Source: Undaria pinnatifida
Taxonomy: Eukaryota > Sar > Phaeophyceae > Laminariales > Alariaceae
NCBI GenBank assembly: GCA_012845835.1
Contig: JABAKD010000010.1
Span: forward strand, 9,800,311-9,864,310
Direction: 5' to 3'
DNA: 64,000 nucleotides
The notes beneath the pieces were generated by a model. That model did not search any database and had not been told where the DNA came from. It saw only the letters and a program-made list of their open reading frames with translations. Shown here piece by piece: positions 55,999 to 64,000 of this stretch. The translations under genes were made by a program, and so were the position numbers. How positions within the stretch are numbered: the stretch's first letter is position 1; each line of letters begins with the position of its first letter.

Positions 55999-58900
55999 TC
56001 AAGACGCCCCGAGGTGGTTGGGGGATCTCTCGAAAAGCGTGCTGAGGATGTACGCCTGGGAGAGCAGCGGCTCCACCTCTTCCTCTCCCCACTCCTTAGT
56101 GGGCATGTCCTGCAAAAACATCACCTGGTGGCGAGGGGCGATATGAATTGGTCGGGTGTTCGAGCGGCAGTGGGGGGAGGCGGCCGAGGCGGGGGCGGCG
56201 GTAACAGTTAGTGTCTCGTTAGAGAGCCGTCGAGCAAGCATTGTCCGTCTTCAAATATTTCAAAACTACCACCACCACTGCTGCTGTTAATAGCTAGTAC
56301 TAGTACTAAATGCACTACGGTAGTACGTACTACTAGGATTACTAGTAAGACCTGGTAGTAGCAGTGGTGATACCAACACTACTCGTAATTCGAGTTGTTC
56401 GCTCCCGCAAAATGGGTGCAGCTGTAAAGGATTACCCCATATGCCGCTGAAAAGCTTATCTAAGTCTGACTCCAAGTGCTTTGTTGCCAGAAAAGCCCCC
56501 CTCGATAGTTTTCTTATGGGCAGCCCCCCTTATCCCGTCTAGTACAAGCATGTATGTGTCTCTATTTTCCTAGACTAAGCTGTGCCGTCCCCCCCCGCCC
56601 AACATATTTGCACGGCCCAAATGGACTACGCGAAAAAGCTGAAACTGCGATCTCGTGTAGGAACCTGGACCTACCAGAAATAAGAAAGAGATATATCAGT
56701 GGTCGGAAGGAGGAGGACATGGATGCACATATGTGCCCGTGTGGTACAACAATAGAGAGTAGAACTCAGACAGTAGGAGAATGTGAAGTATACAAGGAGG
56801 AGGAAGAACGGGCTATGTTAGCGGAGGATATGAGGAAATTAAACGAATATGACATGGAAGAGTTAGGTAGACTAGAGAGTAGCGAGAAAACGATCGCTAT
56901 CCTATTAATAGGAAATAGATGGTGGCCATAGGCGGCGAAACAGGACGGGGACAGGATAAGCACAAAGTTTATATGTAATATGTATGTGGAAAAAGCGTAA
57001 TAAGCGATGGAATGTTGGAGGTGTCTCTACTAGGAGTAGGAACGGTGCTCCGTCTCGAAAGGAATGTGTGGTCAATGGTCAAATGACTAAGGCAAGCAAC
57101 AAATGATAGGGCTGGGCCCTGGCAGCTCTAGCCAGTACCGTATGTACTGGCTGCGTCATATGCCAGTATACTGGACCCGACCAGTGCACTGGTGGTCTTG
57201 GCGAAGTCACGACCCCGCCCCCCCCCCGGCTGATGAGGGGGTCCCGCCGGAGGCACGTTTTTACCCGTTTTGGCTTCACTAGAGCAAAAAAAAAAAAACG
57301 TTTTTGGACCAGGTTTCAAATGCGATTTGGTGGTAGATTGACCATGAAAAAATGCATGAAGAGCAAAAACGAGCGAAGATGAACAGGATTGTGCGGGAAT
57401 ACGGCGCATTGCAGCACGCACCCTAGATACCGAAAAGGTGGGACATGGGTTCAAAAACATGTTTGACGTGTGCCAAACCGAATCGCTCGTACAATTTGCG
57501 AAGTTCGCGGCCTCAGAGACGTAATTATTAATCTACACATCCATTTACATTCAATATTGTTCCACACACGATGTTTACTCAGATTCTCCGCCGAAAACAA
57601 ATAAGGCAGAAAAATCCCGCGTTATATAGGTTTCTTCAGCTCTATCCCCTTTCAAGCTGTTCTGCGCGCCCTTTCCGCTCTTACGCTGTGAATATGGATG
57701 GGTTTTCGCTGTTTAATGAGGGGTCATTGTAGGACGTACGCAACTAGTCAAAGTACTGGCACCCTGGCATCCCCCTCAGCCAGTACAGTACTACTGCCAG
57801 CACAGTAGTACTGCCGATACTACTGCCAGTACATACTGGACCAGGACCCAGCCCTAACAAATAAGTACGCCCCCCCCCCCCCCCCCCCCCCCCCCCCGCG
57901 CCCAACCCCAATCTCACCATGGTTTGGAAGTCCATCTCACGGAGGGTGGATGAGAAGTGGCACAGTAGCGCCGCCGACACGTAGACGTGGAACGACTCGA
58001 ACCCATTCTCCTCGGCCAGATAGGTGTCCCACGCTCGCACCACCGCCCTCTGGGGGAGCTCGCGCAGCAGCAGGCAATTCATCCAGCGGAACGCGAACTG
58101 GATGTACATGAGCCCCTCTTCCGTGATGTGCCGGTGTAGATCAGCTGGGTTTGGGGTTGGTGGGATTTGGGTTTGGGATTTGGGTTTGGTTTTGGGTTCG
58201 ATGTTAGTTCGGTATCCATTTCGCTACTGTAGGTGAAGGGAGAAATAAAAAAAAACAAGTGACTTCTCTCGCCGCCGGGCGCAAGGGGGGGGCGCGGGGG
58301 GCGTTGTCATGCATGACCGTACTCTGTAAGGCCCTCGCATCCCTACAATGCCGGGACGGCGCACGTCGGGTTTTCATCGACCAGACAGACATCGTGCGCA
58401 CCAAGCGCGAAGCGCCGTGAGGTGTTCGGCGAGTCGCATGAAGGGTGGGCTGCATCTTACCAAGCTTACCAAGAACCGCTCGTGAGGCGGACTTCGGCAC
58501 CTACTGTTACTTTATTGCATATGCGTGACAACCCAACCCTAATCCTAACCCTAACCATCCAATTACTACATTTGGATTCCGGTTTGGCCACTTCCAAGCG
58601 TGTGTGTGTGGGGGGTACTCATAAGCTTCTCCTCACCGTCGATCCTCTGCACGAGCTCTTCCAATCGGAGCACCATGCGCTGCAGCCCCGGCTGCATCGC
58701 GGTATAGTGATCCTGCGGAGGCGACAAAAATAACATAAAACTAGAACTGTGAATAACACCTCGGGGTTTGCGGAACCAAACATCGCATAACGGCAGTAGT
58801 TAGCAGTTGACGTTCGAGCGCGGGACGAGAGGCTCGCGGACGCTTTTGACACCCGTTACAGCGGTGCCGTTACGTTCACCTTGTCACAGCGGTTATGCCG

Positions 58901-61900
58901 TCACAGATACCTCGTCACAGATACGCCGCCACAGTCACGCCGTAATAGATTTCACGCATGTTTCTTCTCTCACCGGCACGGTTTGATTCACTTATGCGTA
59001 TTATAGTGTTGTTTTTATTATGTTTCTCGAGGTGTTCTTCCACTCCAGAGATGTGGGAGCCTGGCTTGTCACTCTGACTAAGTGGTCTACTGTAGTGGAA
59101 AGTGCTATATAACTAACATGCGTATGTCGTGGGTTCGAATCTCACCGACTTCGTACCTACTCTTTCCAAAGCGTGCACGATTGGGAATATTATGAATAGT
59201 CATGATAAGTGTATTCCTAGACACTTATCCAGTGGCAAGGGGTGCGCCCCGGAGATTAATGCTGGCGAGATTGGTGCGACGAGCTCCGAAGTATATATTT
59301 CGTTAAGTTAGTATAGCGCTATCGACTAGACCACAAAGCCACAGTGACTCAGTGGAATTGCTACATAACTAACACTTATGACCACCGGCAAGATTTTGGT
59401 GAAGAGATAATGTGAAAACAACATACGCCGTCACAATCACGCCGTCACAACTACAACATCACAGTTGGATACGCCGTCACAGCTACACCGCCACAGATGT
59501 AGCTATGTAGCCATTATAAGCCGCCATCTCAGTTGTTCCACCGCAACAACCAAAGCAATTCCGCCGCTTAAAAACAAAAATCACCTGCCACAGAAAACAG
59601 TAAGGACGCGGCTATTTCCACCTATCACCGGCACACCTCCCACCTGTATGTTGTCGAGGAGCTTGGTGAGGCACCAGTACACGTCAGCCTCCACCTCGTT
59701 AAGCAGGCTCTCGTCCACCCTGCTCACATCCTTAGACTCAACCGACGGCCCTGCTCGTAAAGGGGAGGTTCACGCACCGGACACATCAGACCCCTATCGA
59801 TGATCTATATGATCTATGTCGTTCAGGGCAGACAGATCCCTGGCCCGAATGATCTGCATGGCCTACAGATCATGTTTCCTGGGTTGAATCTGTACTGCAC
59901 AGATCCTGTGCAACGTATCATAAACGACAGATATACGATAGGATCAATATAATACATCATCTTCAGTAGATCGTGATCTGTGAGGTGTGTGCGAGATTTG
60001 ATTCAGGTACTTGGTTCGACAAATAAAAAAAATAAAAAAGAGATTGATTCAGGGAATTGGTCTTGACCAATAAAAAACACCCAAAAGCGCAGAAAACTTA
60101 AACAAGTAAAGCTTGAGCGGCGGCAATAATGCCTGGGTATCTCATCCACTGTCACCACCCGGCGGGGCTCGAAAACACGTACCATGTACCTGGTACAGCG
60201 AAGTTGGGCGAAGACACGCGGATCATCCTATTATATTACTACCTGCTACTACTGCTATGACACGGAGGATAAAAACTCCGTCTAGAAGCGCGGTTTAGAA
60301 GCGCGGCGGCCCACCGTAGAAGCGAGGTCGTAAAACGCGGCATTAACCGTTTTACTGCTAAAAGAACGTCTCCAAAATTAACTCCAATCAGTTTGTTCCC
60401 AAAACGTGGATGTAGTTAGAAATAAAAAAAAGCGCGGCAAGGTAGGAAAACGCGGCGGCGGCAGCCGCGACAACATAGTCACGATTCTCGCCGGACGAGA
60501 TGCATACCAGGTATACAGCGCACAAACGCCGGCACGGGCCTTCGTCATCCCACCGGCAACAGTTACTCGAAGAGCGGTGGCTGTGGCGGGCAACACCAAC
60601 AACAGCAACAAATGTTCACAAACAACAGCAGTGTCACCACCAATAACAACACAAAAAAAAAACAAGAGCACAAGAACAATAACACTAGCAGCAACACCAC
60701 CAACAAAACAACGACGCACATCTACTAGCCCCCGCTCGTTCACACAGAAATGGCGGCAGTGGCAGTGGGTACCAACAGAGAAGTGTCAAGAGCATAACAC
60801 AAAGCGAGAGAGAGCAAGATGTTCGAGGCTGCTCACCGACGTGTGCAGACAGGAAGACGACGTAGAGAGGGGTGAGGAGGTCGTTAATGCCCTGCACGTA
60901 TCCGCTCGCCGGGTGTCGGATCGCCCATATGTACAGTATCCGCTCGATAGCACGTTGTACCTTTGCCCATCGACCAAAAGCAATCACACAAAAATAACAC
61001 ATGGAGTCAGCAAAAACAAAACAGCGGCGAAACGATCACAGAAAAAGAAGGAACGGAGTCGAAAAAAAAACGCGCGGGCCGGGTATTAATAGGTGGGCAG
61101 ACAAGGGGGCAGCCAAGGGGGGGGGGGGGACCGAGGTTTAACTCTTGTGGGACATGAGAGGGAAACAGCGACGACACAAAAAAAACGACCACAGCATCGG
61201 CCACTGCTGGGTTGGGCAAAAGAGGATAATGGTGTCCGAAGCACAGTGCAAGGAGTTGTACGACACGGGCACGGCATAATTCTGCTCGCGCTGCTGCCTG
61301 CTCACTTATGGATGGTGATAAAACCGAAGTTCGTCACTTATTTTGTCACTGCCTCATGCTCATGAGTCGCAAAAGGGTTAATACATAGGTACACTTGGAA
61401 CTTGCTATGATACATAGATCACGCGCGACAGAGCGCGCGAAGGTGAATAGATAGGTTTGTTCTCCCAAGAAGAAAGAGAAATAAGGAGAAAGATACGGAG
61501 AGAGAAGAGGGGGAAGGCAGGGCGGGGGGGGGGGCGTACTCATTGGTTTCTTGCCTTAGTCATTTCACCATTGACCACGCACTCCTTTATAGACGGAGCA
61601 GCACCATTCGTACTCCTATTAAGACACACCTCCAACATCTGGGCGCTCAGTACGTTTGTTCTTCTTTTTGCTTATATTTTCTCCTTCCTCTTTGGCTGCC
61701 TGTGGTCACCATCAAGCTCCTAGGTTAGCGGTCATTTTCTCGCTAGTACTGACAGGGTATGTGTGTGTGCTCGATATACCACTACGGAGGGGGTGCAGAG
61801 ACAGCAACTGCTGACATACGGACCACACGCAGACACACGATACGCGACAACGTCGTTTGACAGCATATATTATTTTTTGTAAAAAAATTACAGCATTTTA

Positions 61901-62385
61901 TGCATCAATAGCTTACGGCGATTGCCAACTGCAAAATAGAAAACAACCCCCCCCTCCCACGACCCCGACATGCACGCGCTCTGTCAAGTCTCAAGGCGGA
62001 CACTTTTCTCGGCGACAACCATACACCCGCGGAAGCACCGTACTTTACTGCACTGTATGAAATGTAATTTACTGCTGCGACGACCTTTGCGTATTTAGAA
62101 CACCGGTTACTATTACTGTATGTAAACATGAGAGACTTTAATACATACAGGTACCAGGTATCTGGTATGAAACATACATGTACAGCTTTTACATACCTCG
62201 TATCTCCTTTGTGTGTTTGTGCAATAGATCGTGGAACTGGCTGCCATTGTGGGACCCCGATTGTTTTTTGGTGTGTCTTGTTTCTCTATGTACCTACCTG
62301 AAGACTGCTTGTGCATTTTTGTGACCACGAGCGAGATTATGGAGTTCAGCTAATGTGAGAACAGCAAACGACAACAACAACAACG

Positions 62386-62416
<31 letters not shown>

Positions 62417-63461
62417 GTACAAATATATAACACAAAACCCGGTACTTGCACAAAATAGTGGTCACCTTCTCCTGGTGAAAAAATGGAACATCCGGACAGG
62501 TCCGGGGCACGTCCACCAGAATCTGCCGCAATATGTTCTGCTCTTGATGGGTGCGCGAGGCGTCGGGCACGTCGAAGTACTGCGGCACAGCCTCTCGGTA
62601 CTCCCTGCGCTTCCTCTCGAGGGCCGCCGCCCGACGCACCCGGTTCGTCGGCATGTACCCCACCAGCAGCTGCCACACAGCGGCGCGGTGGACGGGCGGA
62701 ACCCCGTTCCAGCTGATCTTCCGCAGCTCGTCGAGCTTCACTACCTCCTCCCCCAGTACCTCGTCGAACCGCTTATCTCGGTAGCTCGGTCGAGCAACGA
62801 GCGCGGGTGCGGGGGTCGGCTCTTTCGCCCCGGACTCCGCTCCCTCTCCCCCCAACCCGAACCCCAACCCTTCCCCCGCCCCGGCCGCCGCCCCCACCCC
62901 GCTCCTCTCCCCCTCCCCCTCTGCTGGCTGCTTCGCCGGCTGTTTAAGAGCCGGTCTCGCCGCCGGTTTCGGTTTCGCCGCCGCCGCAACCGACGACGGG
63001 GTTTGCGGCGACTGTGTTGGCGATGGTGGTACAGGGGCCTGGGCCGCGGATGGCGGCGGTGGCGGTACCGCCGATGACGATGGCGATGCGCACATCGGGT
63101 CGTCTCCAACGTGGGAGTTCCCAAAGGCTAAGCCGTTGCCACCGCCGTTGCCGCGTCTTCCGGAGCCCGACCCGAAAGTTGTCGACGCGGGGCCGACCAC
63201 GCGCGAGAGGTTCGAGGACCTGCCGCCGGGTACCCCCTCGGTGCCTTCCCGATTTCTACTACCGCCTCCGCCACCGCCACCGCTGCCATCCAGTTCGGTC
63301 CACATTCCCCCTCCGCTGGTCTCACGAGGCGAGAGGTCGCCTGCGGTTCTGTTTCGACGCCTGCGGTCGTTCCCTGTTGCTAAGCCTGCTGCTGTCGAGC
63401 CAGAGCCTGAGCCTGCTGCAGCTGCTTCGACGGAGTAACCGAGGTATCGATATGCAAACAC
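55999..63461 (-). CDS. TBC1D22: TBC1D22-type Rab GTPase-activating protein
   Basis: TBC-domain protein, expected to speed GTP hydrolysis by Rab GTPases in membrane traffic (TBC1D22A/B in animals act at the Golgi). Exons in coding order: 62466-63461, 60837-60960, 59644-59750, 58637-58712, 57918-58144, 55999-56124; every junction is GT-AG and phase-compatible (552 codons counted from 63461). The arginine-finger motif ILVDVPR is at about 314-320 and the glutamine-finger motif SGYVQ ends at Q355. Family-typical blocks follow: ERILYIWAIRHPASGYVQG, EADVYWCLTKLLDNIQ, MQPGLQRMVLRLEELVQRID, YIQFAFRWMNCLLLRELP, and ending LSQAYILSTLFERSPNH. The C-terminus ends where relatives end. The N-terminal 215 residues are Gly/Ser/Pro-rich. 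The start is unsure: the first in-frame ATG is at 63305, and an upstream exon is possible. Introns hold a LINE remnant and a hAT-like element. Confidence 0.92.
56605..57106 (+). pseudogene. LINE (non-LTR retrotransposon) ORF2 C-terminus
   Basis: Plus-strand remnant in the last TBC1D22 intron. Pieces in changing frames read EIRKRYISGRKEEDMDAHMC, CPCGTTIESRTQTVGECEVY (the Cys-rich end typical of LINE ORF2), LGRLESSEKTIAILLIGNRW, and finally NVGGVSTRSRNGAPSRKECV followed by VNGQMTKASNK and a TGA at 57104-57106. At least one frameshift separates the parts. From memory this tail is characteristic of reverse transcriptases annotated in Ectocarpus. Confidence 0.8.
57107..57856. mobile_element. hAT-like non-autonomous element, 750 bp
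   Basis: Left end TAGGGCTGGGCCCTGG and right end (reverse complement) TAGGGCTGGGTCCTGG form inverted termini with one mismatch. Flanks ACAAATGA (57099-57106) and ACAAATAA (57857-57864) match at 7 of 8 positions, an 8-bp hAT-type target duplication. It inserted exactly over the stop codon of the LINE remnant. Subterminal regions carry several CCAGTA/TACTGG motifs, as expected for transposase-binding sites. No transposase frame. Confidence 0.82.
57870..57897. repeat. C28 homopolymer
   Basis: Poly-C run, poly-G on the coding strand, starting about 20 nt past the donor of TBC1D22 exon 5. Exact length is likely unreliable. Confidence 0.95.
58860..59490. repeat. ACGCCGTCACA minisatellite-like motifs
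   Basis: Diverged units such as ACGCCGTCACA, TACGCCGCCACA and CTCGTCACAGAT cluster at 58860-58950 and again at 59425-59495, on both sides of a tRNA-like repeat, in TBC1D22 intron 3. Confidence 0.7.
59072..59392 (+). repeat. tRNA-derived SINE-like repeats
   Basis: At 59072-59155 an A-box-like segment is followed by GTGGGTTCGAATCTCAC, which folds as an intact T-arm with a B box. A partial copy at about 59348-59392 shares CTCAGTGGAA and CTACATAACTAACA with the first. Not functional tRNAs. Confidence 0.45.
62368..62416. repeat. (AAC)n microsatellite
   Basis: Trinucleotide array in TBC1D22 intron 1, about 50 bp past the donor of exon 1. It extends the spurious frames across the splice site. Confidence 0.95.
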
Positions 63462-63850
63462 ACAACAACAGCGTTATTACGCAGCAGCAAGAGGGGAAAG
63501 CAGCACGGGTTGGGGCGGTTCTGTGTCATGGGAGGCGTCGCAGGGCTGTCAAAGCTAAGCTACTGCTGCTACGATGAAGGCGATAAGCCTGCTGCCGTGC
63601 CAATGCAACCACGCAGATTCGGGAGAGAAGGAGCGCTCTTGAAAAGAAAGCCGGGCACGGCGAGCCAGTGGGGGCGGGCGGGAAGGAAGGCGGGGGGGGG
63701 GGGGGGCGTCAATTTTTCTACGCAGACTAAACGCGCCGAGGTAACTGCTAGGCAAAAACAATAAAGGTGCCAGCGTCACGCTGCTTCGGAAGAGAACGAG
63801 CGGGACCCGACTTTTATTGACTAAGCGGAATGTGGTAACTAACTGACGGC
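63462..63850. other. Region upstream of TBC1D22
   Basis: Probable 5' region of TBC1D22, with a G-rich run at 63689-63705. A missing first exon or the promoter may be here; neither is obvious. Confidence 0.4.
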
Positions 63851-64000
63851 GGCAACCGACTGTGGCACCCGAACGAGGAAACCGATTGCGGCAACCGCGT
63901 GAGGCAACCGAATGCGGCAACCGAATGCGGCAACCGAATGGGGCAACCGATAGCGGCAACCGAAAGGGTAAACCGAACAGGGCAACGGAACTGGGAAACC
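63851..64000. repeat. GGCAACCGAATGC tandem array
   Basis: At least ten diverged units of 12-14 bp of the form CGGCAACCGAATG, continuing to the right edge of the window. Confidence 0.9.

Noticed and set aside
58528-58556. Telomere-like CCTAACCCTAACC
   Set aside because: Only about two imperfect units inside a TBC1D22 intron; no array and no chromosome-end context.

Overview
This is nuclear DNA from a eukaryote with an intron-rich, repeat-rich genome. The best guess is a brown alga (Phaeophyceae), close to Ectocarpus. Three things point that way: every recovered gene with more than one exon has GT-AG introns of about 85 bp to 4.2 kb; introns and intergenic DNA are full of microsatellites, local duplications and decayed transposons; and a LINE ORF2 C-terminus near 56.6-57.1 kb resembles, from memory, reverse transcriptases annotated in Ectocarpus. 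Nothing bacterial, organellar or viral was seen.

The gene models below were built by hand by joining open frames at phase-compatible splice sites. From left to right: (1) 97-7831, minus: the N-terminal 878 codons of a Doa10/MARCH6/TEB4-type ER membrane ubiquitin ligase (RING-CH plus several membrane segments), running off the left edge. (2) 11392-18608, plus: SEN34/TSEN34, a catalytic subunit of the tRNA-splicing endonuclease, with a decayed Ty1/copia element in a 4.2 kb intron. (3) 21844-27551, plus: a 758-residue LEG1-like protein in two exons around a 3.4 kb intron. (4) 27972-32616, minus: a 956-residue protein with a low-complexity N-terminus and WD40-like blades, tail-to-tail with the LEG1-like gene. 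(5) 32.6-44.5 kb: about 12 kb with no convincing gene, built from several interspersed repeat families. (6) 44543-45233, minus: a RanBP2-type zinc-finger protein, head-to-head across 219 bp with (7) 45453-51949, plus: an unassigned three-exon gene of 451 residues whose first intron carries nested hAT-like transposons. (8) about 53.1-53.2 kb, minus: a possible histone-fold exon. (9) 55999-63461, minus: a six-exon TBC1D22-type Rab GTPase-activating protein, with a LINE 3' end and a hAT-like element in its last intron.

The recognised genes are unrelated housekeeping functions (ER-associated degradation, tRNA splicing, membrane traffic), so this is an ordinary gene neighbourhood rather than a cluster. 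No clearly new biological system was identified. The most interesting signals are the transposable elements with recognisable target-site duplications, a repeat with a compensatory change in a long hairpin, palindromic repeat arrays in introns, a dispersed near-palindromic 9-mer, and the LEG1-like gene outside animals.
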